In this document: in pieces, positions 52,491 to 62,642 of the stretch
How the letters are laid out: every line of letters starts with the position of its first letter
Position numbering within the stretch: the stretch's first letter is position 1
NCBI GenBank assembly: GCA_024509875.1
Contig: JAMPIV010010581.1
Coordinates: forward strand, 310,001 to 374,000
Reading direction: 5' to 3'
DNA: 64,000 nt
Origin: Oreohelix idahoensis
Lineage: Eukaryota > Mollusca > Gastropoda > Stylommatophora > Oreohelicidae
Made by a program: the position numbers and the translations under genes
The notes under the pieces: model-generated
The model's database searches: none
The model's input: only the letters and a program-made list of their open reading frames with translations
What the model was told of the DNA's origin: nothing

Positions 52491-53335
52491 GGACCTTTTA
52501 TTGGCCTCCCAAATAACAGGGTTGCGGGTGCCATCCCGGTTGAATTATGTGGAACTTCCCGATACGCAAACAACGCAGCAGACAAAAATTGGTCCCATGT
52601 ATCAGGTTTCTCATGTGCCAGCTTTCTCAGGATAGAAATGAGAGTCCCATTGAACCTCTCCACCTGGCCGTTCCCTTGGGGATGGTACGGGCTACAATGA
52701 AAGTGCTTGGCCTGGAAGAGCCTGAAAACTTCTTCCGTTAGTTTCCCCTTGAACTGAGAGCCGTTATCAGTCAAGATTTGGTGCGGGAAACCTAACCTTG
52801 TGAATATGGTGAGTAATGCCTCTGCCACATGCTTTGAATCTATAGATGACAGGGCTACAGCCTCTCCCCACATCGAACAAGTGTCCACCAGAGTGATAAT
52901 ATAACTGTTCCTCCTCTTGGTTCGAGTGAGAGGTCCCACAATATCCACTGCAACCCTCTCAAAAGGGGTTCCCACTATGGGCATCTCCCCTAGAGTTGCA
53001 GGAGCAGTCCAATGCTTTGGAGCTACCCTTTGACACTCTGGACAGGATTTCACATATCTTTTTATATCTTCAGTTATCCCTGGCCAGAAGTAATGACAAG
53101 CTATACGCTGTCCTGTTGCACTGATCCCCATATGACCACTGAAAGGAATCGCATGCCCTAGTTCCAACACTTTATTCCTATATGAAGTAGGAAGAACTAG
53201 CTGGCCATGACCATTGGATCCAGTTCCGGCCTTCCTATACAACAGTTTATTCTTCATATAGTAGTCTCCTTTCGTAGGAGGTGTATGGCACTTAGGTAAT
53301 TTCTTAAAGCACGGTGTGGCCGGGTAGGGTAGTGG
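52484..53335 (-). CDS. pol: E3 integrase, N-terminal and core parts
   Basis: The open frame from the first methionine is 52484-53257, but coding wording (CFKKLPKCHTPPTKGDYY) continues upstream to about 53335, so that methionine is not a real start. The zinc site (HAIPFSGHMG, then CPECQ), D in AVDIVGPL, D in LTDNGSQF and E in NGQVERFN are all present. It stops at KGPC because of the frame change before 52490. Protease and Gag are missing upstream. Confidence 0.9.
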   Translation of the reverse strand, partial: PLPYPATPCFKKLPKCHTPPTKGDYYMKNKLLYRKAGTGSNGHGQLVLPTSYRNKVLELGHAIPFSGHMGISATGQRIACHYFWPGITEDIKRYVKSCPECQRVAPKHWTAPATLGEMPIVGTPFERVAVDIVGPLTRTKRRNSYIITLVDTCSMWGEAVALSSIDSKHVAEALLTIFTRLGFPHQILTDNGSQFKGKLTEEVFRLFQAKHFHCSPYHPQGNGQVERFNGTLISILRKLAHEKPDTWDQFLSAALFAYREVPHNSTGMAPATLLFGRPIKGPC

Positions 53336-53560
53336 GGGTTGCTGTTTTGAATCGAGAGTATTAGATTTTGATTACTAGCTAGCCTGCTAGAGGTGATGAT
53401 TTCTCTCTACAGACTTACAGGAATTTACCAGGTTCGGGGATAATCCTCTAAGATGTTTTATTTTTAGAGCAGATGGTTATTGTTTGTGTTGCACCTGCAG
53501 CGATTAGCTTTGGTATGATACTTTAGTAATTTGTATGATGGCTACTTGCAAAACATATGA
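53336..53560. other. Spacer between E3 and E4
   Basis: About 225 bases without a coding or repeat match. It may contain the broken edge of E3. Confidence 0.5.
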
Positions 53561-53565
53561 TTCGT

Positions 53566-54410
53566 TGTGACGGGTCGGTGGTGGTGGTGTGGTTGGTGTT
53601 GCGATTCCTTGGTTATGGTATTACTATTGAATAATAAAATCACTCTTTAGACATCGCAATGTTGGTTATAAACGGTTAGCTCTGAGCATCAGAACATCCC
53701 TTCGACGTTCTGATTTGCATAGTATATGGTATTTGATTTCCCTTGTGGGAGAGTTATCGTGCTGACAAAGGTAAACACCAACATCTGTAGAACCGAACCC
53801 GAAACGTAAATAAAGGGTTAAGCCGTCTGCTTTGAGTCCACATGTATTAAGATTCATACAAAACGATAATCGACATTCACAAAGGTTTCATAGACAATTC
53901 AGCATAACAATCGAATTCCAATTAATATCAGTATGTATCCGTCCGTGTCAAAACAATGTGTCAGAAGAACATCGTGGCTATATACGTGCGCTGTTTAATC
54001 AACAGCCAGAAATGAGCACATGAGTTCTTGACATCTACAATTTGAATCACAATACGATTCTTCTTCCATTATTAGTTTAATTTAATTAATCTCATGCTTA
54101 GATTAATTTCCGAACTGACCCTGAAGTCTACATCGATTCATCTATAAAATATAGGCTATATACTCAGCCTTAATTCCTTGGAAGAAATACAAGACACGAC
54201 CTTCATGCTTGACGGATAACGTAACAAAGGCCCAGTAACCAAGTCACCCGGCGTGACCTACCCAACGCGAATGCGTCATCATCTCCGCATATATTTCGCG
54301 TTCACTATACCGTAAAATATCGACATATTCTATAAATACTAATGACCCCTGAACGTTTGCACATGGGTAAACCCCAGCAGACGCCATCATTTAAAAATAA
54401 CACCATAACA
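53566..54410 (-). repeat. E4 3' LTR
   Basis: In plus coordinates begins TGTGACGGGTCGG and ends CCATAACA. Short frames at 53666-54023 are repeated in the other LTR and are not genes. Confidence 0.96.
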
Positions 54411-55508
54411 GATTTCCTGTCAGACGGGGGCAAAAAAAAAAATATATAAAATAGATTTTTTTTTTTTTTGAACAATATGAATCAAAAATTTAACAAAACC
54501 CGACGTATGAACTACGATGTTCTATCTAGAACAGTGTCGCAGTCATGTCAGTAATATCTTATAATAAAATCAACGTCATATCATACATATAACTTATATT
54601 AAACAAGTAAATGTTACTGTCACTAATTAATTAACTAATTAATTTGTTGTATGTATAGACTAACTAATAATGTGAGGTGTTATTAAAATTATTCTAACTA
54701 AAATTAAAATAATTAATTATAGTATGTACGTATGGTATTAACTAATTAATATCTAATTGAAGAAAATGAGAAATAGTATAAGAGAGTAAAAGAAATAAAA
54801 TTGAGAAGTACGGACAATTAAAACCAAATATTAAAGTCTACATTAAATTAGAATGTGTGTGAAAATGAAGTGTAAGGATAGACACCTAATTAAATTGACA
54901 TAATCAAAAGAACAGAAAAAATTCATACATTTTAACTATATATATGAAATGTCATAATGTATTATCCATTACCTTGATAATTACACTAATTAAAAGGTTT
55001 AATTGGTGTAATATTATTCTGTTTCATCTTTTCTTAGTATATTTTATTTTTTTTTTATTTCATCACACTTTGACTTTATTATCTATTATATACTAATTTA
55101 GAAAAATTAATAATATGGGACATGAAGATCCAATCGTTGTTACCTCCTGTTGAATTGTATGAAAATTCATTAAGACACAAGGTTCATATTATCAAATTAT
55201 GATTTGATGATCCATTCATTGTTAGTTCCTTTATTAAACTTTGAAAGTTAATTGACTAAGTCATCAAAGTATCTGTCCCTTCTTCATCAGAGATTGTTTA
55301 TTTTGAGTGATACTCAAAGTGGAATTGAAGTTCAAACCTTCAAACGATCCATAAATCTTGATATTTTGATCACCATAGTTTATTTCGAAATGTCCTTATT
55401 TAGGTAGGAAGTCCAACTGAATTGTTGTATATTCTGACTTGATATCAATACTGTTTATTGCAAATGTAATGCTTGACTAGTCAGAAAATTTTTCGTGAAA
55501 TTGAAAAT
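54411..55508 (-). other. E4 3' untranslated region
   Basis: About 1.1 kb of very AT-rich sequence between the gag-pol stop and the 3' LTR. A G-run (GACGGGGGC, plus strand C-run on the transcript side) lies about 20 bases from the LTR. No envelope gene. Confidence 0.6.
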
Positions 55509-57797
55509 TCATTCAGAATCCGTAGGATGTCTGGACAACGTGTCGGCGATGACATTTTCAGTTCCAGGTATCGACTGTATCTCGAATTCGTAGGGTTGCA
55601 ACGTAATAGCAAATCGTGCAAGTTTAGCACTTTTATGATTTGAGCGACGTAATGCTGCCACTGATTTCTGATCAGTCTGGATCAGGAATGGTGATCCCAA
55701 TAAAAATTTCTCCAACTTTGTAATTGCCCAGATTACGGAGAGCAATTCTCGATCCACAGTGGAATATTTCGTCTCAGGAGGTTTCAGTTTGCGTGAGACA
55801 TACATTACGGGGTGAAGGACATCGTCATGATATTGCAGTAGACATGCCCCGAGTCCGTAATTACTCGCATCTGTACGTAGAACAAACTTTTTAGAAGCAT
55901 CTGGTATTCTTAAAATAGGTAGACATGAAAATATTTTTAAGATAGTGCGAAAGGTTTTGTCACATTCGTCTGTCCAATTTATCCTTAAAGGCGTATTCTT
56001 CTTTAGTAACGAAGACAGGACAGCCGTGATGGATGATAGGTGAGGTACAAATCTGCTATAGTATTGGATTAAACCTAACAGACTCCTAACCTGTTTCTTC
56101 GTTTGAGGAACAGATAAATTTAATATTTTAGAAACCGTACTGGGAATTGTTTGGATACGTCCCGATCCAATAATGTGTCCCAGGAATGTTATCTCATTAC
56201 ATGCTATTTGAATCTTAGTTGGTTTAGCGGTTAAATGGTTATCCCGCAATATTTCCAAAACTGATTTAAGACCCAAAAAATGTTCCTCAAATGATGAACT
56301 GAACAAACATATGTCGTCAATATAGGTAATTATATCTGATCTACCTGATAAAATTTTTCGCATCATGCGAATAAAGGTAGCTGGAGCATTCATTAGCCCA
56401 AAAGGCATCACGTTCCACTGGTAAAGACCTCGTGGAGTTGAGAATGCTGTGTAGTATTTGGCTCTTTCGGTTAGTGGAATCTGCCAATAACCTTTAGTTA
56501 AGTCAATTTTAGTGAAAAGTGTAGCATTGGATAGACGAGGAAGTAAATCGTCAAGGATAGGATGTGGTTCGCTATCTGGTACTGTCTGCGCATTAAGTTT
56601 CCTATAGTCAACACATAAACGTATGTTGTTGTCCTTTTTCCGGACAATGACTAAAGGAGAAGAAAATGGAGATGTACTAGTCTCAATAATACCTAATGAT
56701 ATCATCTGTTCGAGTTCCTGAGATGTCTTACTCAGAAAATGTAGAGGTACAGAATAAGGATGAACACGAATTGGTGTATCATCGTTCAGAATATTATCGT
56801 GACTAATTACAGATGTGCAACCCGGTACATCAGTTAACACATCTGGGAAAGATTGTAGAAGATCAGCAACGCGTTGATGCTGTTGCGGTGTAACCGTAGA
56901 AGAAATGGTCACATCACGCCAAGATTCAGTAGATTGGACAGTAAGTACAGGTAAAGGCATCTGCACTTCAGGAAAGGAAGATTCTTCCTCCTGTATAACA
57001 GATAGATTAAAATAATGACAAGTAGATACAGTATTGTCATCTAATTCATGAAAAATTGACTGTAAGTGTATAGGACGTGTATGAAATTGCTTGAGCATAT
57101 TAATATGGAATATCTTTCTGTGTCCCTTGATATCTAAGACGTAATCAACGTCTGAAATTTTATCAGTAACCTTATAAGGACCAGTCCATGAGATCAATAA
57201 CTTATTGTTATTGTGAGGGAGTAATACATAAGCCTCATCGCCCGGGAATAATTGGCGTAATCGTCTAGATCGGTTTTGTATAGATCGAGCCTTAGCTTTT
57301 GCAGCCTCAGAAGAAGCTGTTGCCAATTGGCAAGACTCAATAATATTATTCCGAAGATTAATCACATACTCATAAGATGACTGAGTGTCCTGAGTCATCT
57401 CTGCATCAATTAATAAATCTTTTATCAGTCCCATAGGACCTCTTGGAGGGGCACCAAAAACCAACTCAAATGGAGAGAAGCCAGTTTGTTCATGTGGCAC
57501 CTCTCGGTAAGCAAATAGGACAGCTGGGAGTGCTCTGTCCCAGTCCTGAGGGTGTTTAACAGTAACCTTATGTAAAAGTTGCTTAAGCGTACGGTTAAGT
57601 CTTTCAACTGCACCGTTACTCATGGGATGATAAATACTACTCAAGTTCCTATCAATGTTCCAGGTTTTCATTACCTCCTTCATGGTATCTGATATAAACT
57701 GCGACCCATGGTCAGATAATAATTTTCTAGGAAACCCTATTCTAGAGAAAATTAGATGTAATGCATCAGCTACATCTGTGGTAGTGGTCGTCTTCAA
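55509..57797 (-). CDS. pol: E4 Pol, second part: integrase end, RT, RNase H
   Basis: 762 codons in the same frame as 57816-60314, separated only by the stop described there. It begins inside the integrase core (LSDHGSQF second Asp, NGAVERLN Glu), passes a GPY module (SWTGPYKVTDKI), then RT with VDYRKLN, FTKIDLTKGYWQIP, MPFGLMNAPATFIRMM and active site YIDD. RNase H has RTDASNYG, DREL and TDQK and ends in VIADTLSRHP. The first methionine is not a true start. No other lesion. Confidence 0.95.
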   Translation of the reverse strand: MKTTTTTDVADALHLIFSRIGFPRKLLSDHGSQFISDTMKEVMKTWNIDRNLSSIYHPMSNGAVERLNRTLKQLLHKVTVKHPQDWDRALPAVLFAYREVPHEQTGFSPFELVFGAPPRGPMGLIKDLLIDAEMTQDTQSSYEYVINLRNNIIESCQLATASSEAAKAKARSIQNRSRRLRQLFPGDEAYVLLPHNNNKLLISWTGPYKVTDKISDVDYVLDIKGHRKIFHINMLKQFHTRPIHLQSIFHELDDNTVSTCHYFNLSVIQEEESSFPEVQMPLPVLTVQSTESWRDVTISSTVTPQQHQRVADLLQSFPDVLTDVPGCTSVISHDNILNDDTPIRVHPYSVPLHFLSKTSQELEQMISLGIIETSTSPFSSPLVIVRKKDNNIRLCVDYRKLNAQTVPDSEPHPILDDLLPRLSNATLFTKIDLTKGYWQIPLTERAKYYTAFSTPRGLYQWNVMPFGLMNAPATFIRMMRKILSGRSDIITYIDDICLFSSSFEEHFLGLKSVLEILRDNHLTAKPTKIQIACNEITFLGHIIGSGRIQTIPSTVSKILNLSVPQTKKQVRSLLGLIQYYSRFVPHLSSITAVLSSLLKKNTPLRINWTDECDKTFRTILKIFSCLPILRIPDASKKFVLRTDASNYGLGACLLQYHDDVLHPVMYVSRKLKPPETKYSTVDRELLSVIWAITKLEKFLLGSPFLIQTDQKSVAALRRSNHKSAKLARFAITLQPYEFEIQSIPGTENVIADTLSRHPTDSE

Positions 57798-57815
57798 TGG
57801 AATGGCTTCTGGCCA

Positions 57816-60314
57816 TCATGTGCATAAATCAATGCACGTGAGAACAAATCTATGTCCTCTCGCAGATGGTAGAAGTGGACCAATTATGTCTATGGCCATC
57901 TTGTCAAAAGGTCGTACTGAGATATCGCAAGCCTGAATAGGCGCCGTGTGAAAAGCTCCACGTGCTTTCACTTCCTGGCACGTAGTACAAGAACGTACAT
58001 ATTGCGAAATATCACGTGACACTCCTGGCCAAAAGAATGAAGATAATACTCGAGATCGTGTTCGAGTATATCCCATATGTCCTGCACACTGCGAGTCATG
58101 TGCGTGTTGAAGAATGTACCGTCTAAAAGCAGCCGGTACCATCACTTGTTGTTTTACCAGTGATTTATCACTAAAACATCTAATTAGTATATCATTTTTC
58201 ATAATAAACCAATGTTTGTACTTATTACCTGAAGTTAAATTATCAACCTTATTAACAAGTTTAAAAAATTTATTTAGAGATTTGTCATTTTTTTGTTTGT
58301 TAGCAAATGATTCCCTGTCAATAGGTGAATTGACCTCAATATTCTCCTGTTTTTCTGCATCCATATTATTAACATTGACACTCTCCATGAGTATAGTCTG
58401 AGCTCTAGTTGTCACGGCGTTTCCAGTGCATAGATTGTGTCTCTCCCATTCAATAATATCTTCTGGTGAACAATCCTTGCTGCCGTGTATGTGACCCACC
58501 ATAAGGTCTGCTATTGGCTTTTTCAGCATGCATACCTTCACGTTACCTGTGAAAAAAGGTGTGTTAACATGAATAATAGCTGTGGGGTAAAACTCAATAG
58601 TTCCCCCAAAAGTCATGCAACGGACATATTCCCCCGTTGCACAGCTAGGATGTACCAGCGACTGTCGCACTCCAATGGTTGTGGACCCCGAATCTCTCAA
58701 TACAGAAACTACAGAACCATTTACTATCCCTCTGTTAAAAATCAGAGAGCCTGTTCCATCATTGGCTGCAAGACCTACTTCTGGTGTAATGTGTCCGCAG
58801 TTTAGCACTGTCTCCTTTGCCTTCTGAAAAATAAGATTGCATTGTGGGCAACTATTTGCCACGTTATAATTTATAGCAAAGCATGCAGCAGAAGAATTCA
58901 TTGTATTATCGTTAGGTGGAACCTGAACCTTAGGGGTGATATCATTTGTCACTGCTGCCCCGGTATTATGGTTATAATGTGAAGATCCACGAGAATGGGA
59001 ACGATTACGAGAATAATTAGTTGAATTATCTCGTTGTCGTCTATTATAATTGTTATCTCGATGTCTCGAGTTATAATTATCGCCATTCTTCCAATTGTTA
59101 TCATTATTATATTGATATGACCGATTATAACTTGAGTTGCAAGGATTACTGTTGTATCTTGACTGAGGTGAATAATTTCTGGTTTGTTGTCTTCCTCTAT
59201 TAAAGTTATTGTTGAAGTTATTTTGTCCCTTATGAAAATTATTGTCATAGTTTCCTTTGAACCTACCTCTGTCCACACTGTGTGTTCTCGGTTTGTTATT
59301 ATTATATGCCATATTGGAGGCTACAGGAAGTGGTTCTCTTATCAACGAGCCAGAAATATTAGCATTCGGATGTGCTGTACAGTAATTTAAAGAAATTTTT
59401 TCTAACTCATCAATTGTTTCTGGTTTTCTTTCTTGCAAATAAGCAAAGAATGGCGGGCTGACAGAAGATAACACTTTATCTCTCAATAACAAATCGACTA
59501 ATTTGTCGTAAGATTTGTTGACACCTGCCAGTTCAACCCATCTGTTAAAAGTATTGCGTATGTTAGCAATAAAACCTGTGAAATCTTTATTGTTATCTGG
59601 CAATAAACTTTTGAAACGTAATCTACATGCCTCTTCGTTCAAGTGGAAACGACGTAATAACAACGTCTTAATGGCCTCATAATCTGTTGCTAATGTAGGA
59701 TCAATGTTTTGTGCTGCACTTGCAGGTTCGCCATCCAGAAATTCCTTAAGTTTAAGTGCCCATGCAGTTTTGTCAAGGTTATTGACCTTACATATATCCT
59801 CAAAGCGCGCCAGCCACGATGAAAGGTCATCCACGTGTAACTTGAATGGTGGTAGTTTAAAGTAATAATTACCTTTAAGTCGGGTGGATGAAGATCCAGA
59901 TTGAGCAATATCATTTTGATTTGCTGCAGCACCCTGTGAATTAAGTTTTGCTGTTTCCAATTTAAGCCGTTGCAATTCCATTTCTTGCTGCAATATGATT
60001 TCTTGTCGTTTCAATTTATTCTCTTCTTCAATCCGTAGGATTTCATCTCTTGCTATCTTTCTTTCTTCTTCTTGCCTTAATTCTGCCTTCTTTTCCGCCT
60101 GTTTTCTTTCAAGTTCTTCCATCTCTGCTTTAGCAATGGCTTTCTTTTCAGCTTCCTTTCTGTCAAGTTCTTCCTTCTCTGGCTTTCCTTTCAGCTTCCT
60201 TTCTTCCATCTCTGCTTTATATCTTGCTAGTTGTTGTTCAGCAAATTCAAGGAGTGCCTCTCCCTTTTTATTACAATCTTTTCCAATTTTAATGAAATGG
60301 TCCAAGGTAAGCAT
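57816..60314 (-). CDS. gag-pol: E4 Gag, protease and integrase start
   Basis: 832 codons starting MLTLDHFIKIGKD, equivalent to the E1 and E2 starts. The order is: a Glu/Lys-rich coiled coil with repeated RKEAEKKA units (about 25-130); a capsid-like part (about 150-320) with RFHLNEEACRLRF and SYDKLVDLLLRDKVL; and an Asn/Arg-rich basic region (about 335-450). Then C-P-Q-C, 13 residues, C-G-H (about 489-508), protease RDSG (about 541), integrase zinc site (HDSQCAGHMG, SCTTCQ) and AIDIIGPL. It ends at a TGA at 57816-57818 directly before WPEAIPL. E1 has TRWPEAIPL there, so an Arg CGA probably became TGA. The whole gag-pol would be about 1600 residues. Confidence 0.95.
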   Translation of the reverse strand: MLTLDHFIKIGKDCNKKGEALLEFAEQQLARYKAEMEERKLKGKPEKEELDRKEAEKKAIAKAEMEELERKQAEKKAELRQEEERKIARDEILRIEEENKLKRQEIILQQEMELQRLKLETAKLNSQGAAANQNDIAQSGSSSTRLKGNYYFKLPPFKLHVDDLSSWLARFEDICKVNNLDKTAWALKLKEFLDGEPASAAQNIDPTLATDYEAIKTLLLRRFHLNEEACRLRFKSLLPDNNKDFTGFIANIRNTFNRWVELAGVNKSYDKLVDLLLRDKVLSSVSPPFFAYLQERKPETIDELEKISLNYCTAHPNANISGSLIREPLPVASNMAYNNNKPRTHSVDRGRFKGNYDNNFHKGQNNFNNNFNRGRQQTRNYSPQSRYNSNPCNSSYNRSYQYNNDNNWKNGDNYNSRHRDNNYNRRQRDNSTNYSRNRSHSRGSSHYNHNTGAAVTNDITPKVQVPPNDNTMNSSAACFAINYNVANSCPQCNLIFQKAKETVLNCGHITPEVGLAANDGTGSLIFNRGIVNGSVVSVLRDSGSTTIGVRQSLVHPSCATGEYVRCMTFGGTIEFYPTAIIHVNTPFFTGNVKVCMLKKPIADLMVGHIHGSKDCSPEDIIEWERHNLCTGNAVTTRAQTILMESVNVNNMDAEKQENIEVNSPIDRESFANKQKNDKSLNKFFKLVNKVDNLTSGNKYKHWFIMKNDILIRCFSDKSLVKQQVMVPAAFRRYILQHAHDSQCAGHMGYTRTRSRVLSSFFWPGVSRDISQYVRSCTTCQEVKARGAFHTAPIQACDISVRPFDKMAIDIIGPLLPSARGHRFVLTCIDLCT

Positions 60315-61774
60315 TCTTAGAGTTAATTTATTTAAGTATTCAATTACTTATGTATTGTAATCAACAATATAATCTATGTCGATAATTATAATTACTCAAC
60401 GAATGAATAATTAATACAAGAAATTGTAATATTACTGTATTGTTATGTATAAGTTCCACAATCTATAATATTTTTGTAAAAATATTATATATATACTCAC
60501 TGATATCTATCATAAATAGTTATGATAGTTAGTTATATAAGCTGCTGAAATTATATCAAGCGCTTAATATTAATATTTAATAATTATGTGTATTATCCCC
60601 AAATAATTAGTCTTAATTGTCACTAAGTTCACAATATAGTACTGAGAAAGTGTACTAATTTATATTAAATATGTATTAATATGTTATAAAGTTTTAACAA
60701 TTAATCATTATATATTATGCCATAATCATGAGGCATAAAGTGCATTGCCCATTTCTAGGACCACTACTGCAAATATGTGCAAAGTCCCTAATTCCTCATC
60801 AAAGCTGATAAAAATTTAATCATATTCATCTACACTATTATTAATGAAGAAATTATAGCATTAATATTAAATTATAAAAGGATGAAATACAAACAATACA
60901 ATGGGTTAACCAAGGATTACAGAACAGGAGCACAATACAAAAGTGACACTTTCACAAAAATAAATGATATTATAAAACCAAGTGTACTAACCGGAAATGT
61001 AGAAGGGTGAAGGTTAACTGAGGAAACGAACATATTTGGTACTATGAAAGATGACGTCACAGGACTCATTTGACGTTAATACAATACATTTAATTAAAAT
61101 AAAAGATAGCTAGATCAGAATAACAAGATAGATTACGAACATAGGACTGTAAATGAATAAAATTTAAGAACCAAATACACATGAAAACAACAGTTATAAC
61201 ATGACTATACACCTAACATGCAAAGTGAATTAATGCAAGACCGAACCCGAACGATCACCGATAACGATAATTCGACGCTTTCTTCGCGAGGTGCTATTAA
61301 TTCACAGCCTTAGGAACATTCAGAATGAATATCGGCATCCTGAGAGCCATTTTTATTCATTCCGAACCGCCGCCCATCCATACCCGCTACATGAAAAAGA
61401 CAAAAACAATATATAACATGGATACAACGAAAAAAGAACATGGCCTTTTTTTAGGACAAACAGGACGAACTATTTTAACCTTTAAAATCAGTGACTTATC
61501 TTGTTTTGGTGGTAATATCGTACATTATATGCTTCGCCGACAGACTCGAAAGCTTGTTTGTATCATTGAGAAAGTCAGCAATAGGTTTCATTTGATGTTT
61601 GACAGCTGCAAATAACTTTGTTTGAAGGACATTGTCAGCTGCTGGCTTTTCCAACTGTTCATACTGTCGTCAAGGTATGACGTCACCGGTGTTTATGCAA
61701 ATAATGTCCGTTTCGGCTCGAAAGGAAAAATGTCTCATTTTTTTGTGGTTCGTTCTTTTGAAAAAATTTCAAAA
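60315..61774 (-). other. E4 untranslated leader
   Basis: About 1.46 kb between primer site and gag, close to E1's leader in length. AT-rich. A short frame at 61325-61861 on the other strand has no motif. Confidence 0.7.
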
Positions 61775-61790
61775 CCACTAATGGCCACCA
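61775..61790 (-). promoter_or_regulatory. E4 primer binding site
   Basis: On the minus strand, TGGTGGCCATTAGTGG begins two bases inside the 5' LTR. It shares TGGTGGCCAT.AG with E1. Confidence 0.75.
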
Positions 61791-61792
61791 GT

Positions 61793-62637
61793 TGTGACGG
61801 GTCGGTGGTGGTGGTGTGGTTGGTGTTGCGATTCCTTGGTTATGGTATTACTATTGAATAATAAAATCACTCTTTAGACATCGCAATGTTGGTTATAAAC
61901 GGTTAGCTCTGAGCATCAGAACATCCCTTCGACGTTCTGATTTGCATAGTATATGGTATTTGATTTCCCTTGTGGGAGAGTTATCGTGCTGACAAAGGTA
62001 AACACCAACATCTGTAGAACCGAACCAGAAACGTAAATAAAGGGTTAAGCCGTCTGCTTTGAGTCCACATGTATTAAGATTCATACAAAACGATAATCGA
62101 CATTCACAAAGGTTTCATAGACAATTCAGCATAACAATCGAATTCCAATTAATATCAGTATGTATCCGTCCGTGTCAAAACAATGTGTCAGAAGAACATC
62201 GTGGCTATATACGTGCGCTGTTTAATCAACAGCCAGAAATGAGCACATGAGTTCTTGACATCTACAATTTGAATCACAATACGATTCTTCTTCCATTATT
62301 AGTTTAATTTAATTAATCTCATGCTTAGATTAATTTCCGAACTGACCCTGAAGTCTACATCGATTCATCTATAAAATATAGGCTATATACTCAGCCTTAA
62401 TTCCTTGGAAGAAATACAAGACACGACCTTCATGCTTGACGGATAACGTAACAAAGGCCCAGTAACCAAGTCACCCGGCGTGACCTACCCAACGCGAATG
62501 CGTCATCATCTCCGCATATATTTCGCGTTCACTATACCGTAAAATATTGACATATTCTATAAATACTAATGACCCCTAAACGTTTGCACATGGGTAAACC
62601 CCAGCAGACGCCATCATTTAAAAATAACACCGTAACA
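61793..62637 (-). repeat. E4 5' LTR
   Basis: Same 845-bp length as the 3' LTR, with four differences seen. Followed by TTCGT at 62638-62642. Confidence 0.96.
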
Positions 62638-62642
62638 TTCGT

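Larger units (their letters stand above)
48175..53335 (-). mobile_element. E3: 5'-truncated Gypsy element, same LTR family as R5
   Basis: Minus-strand element with its 3' LTR on the left (48175-50506), about 90 bases of 3' untranslated sequence with a purine-rich AGGAAAGGAGGTG, then RNase H, RT and integrase up to about 53335. Protease, Gag and the 5' LTR are absent; coding signal stops shortly before the flank of E4. Integrase lies before RT in reading order. Confidence 0.88.
53566..62637 (-). mobile_element. E4: complete Ty3/Gypsy element, Gmr1-like order
   Basis: A 9072-bp element on the minus strand with two 845-bp LTRs and 5-bp duplications TTCGT at 53561-53565 and 62638-62642. I count four LTR differences (about 99.5 percent identical), so it is the youngest Gypsy insertion here. 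Gag-Pol is one frame with a single stop codon. Confidence 0.97.
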
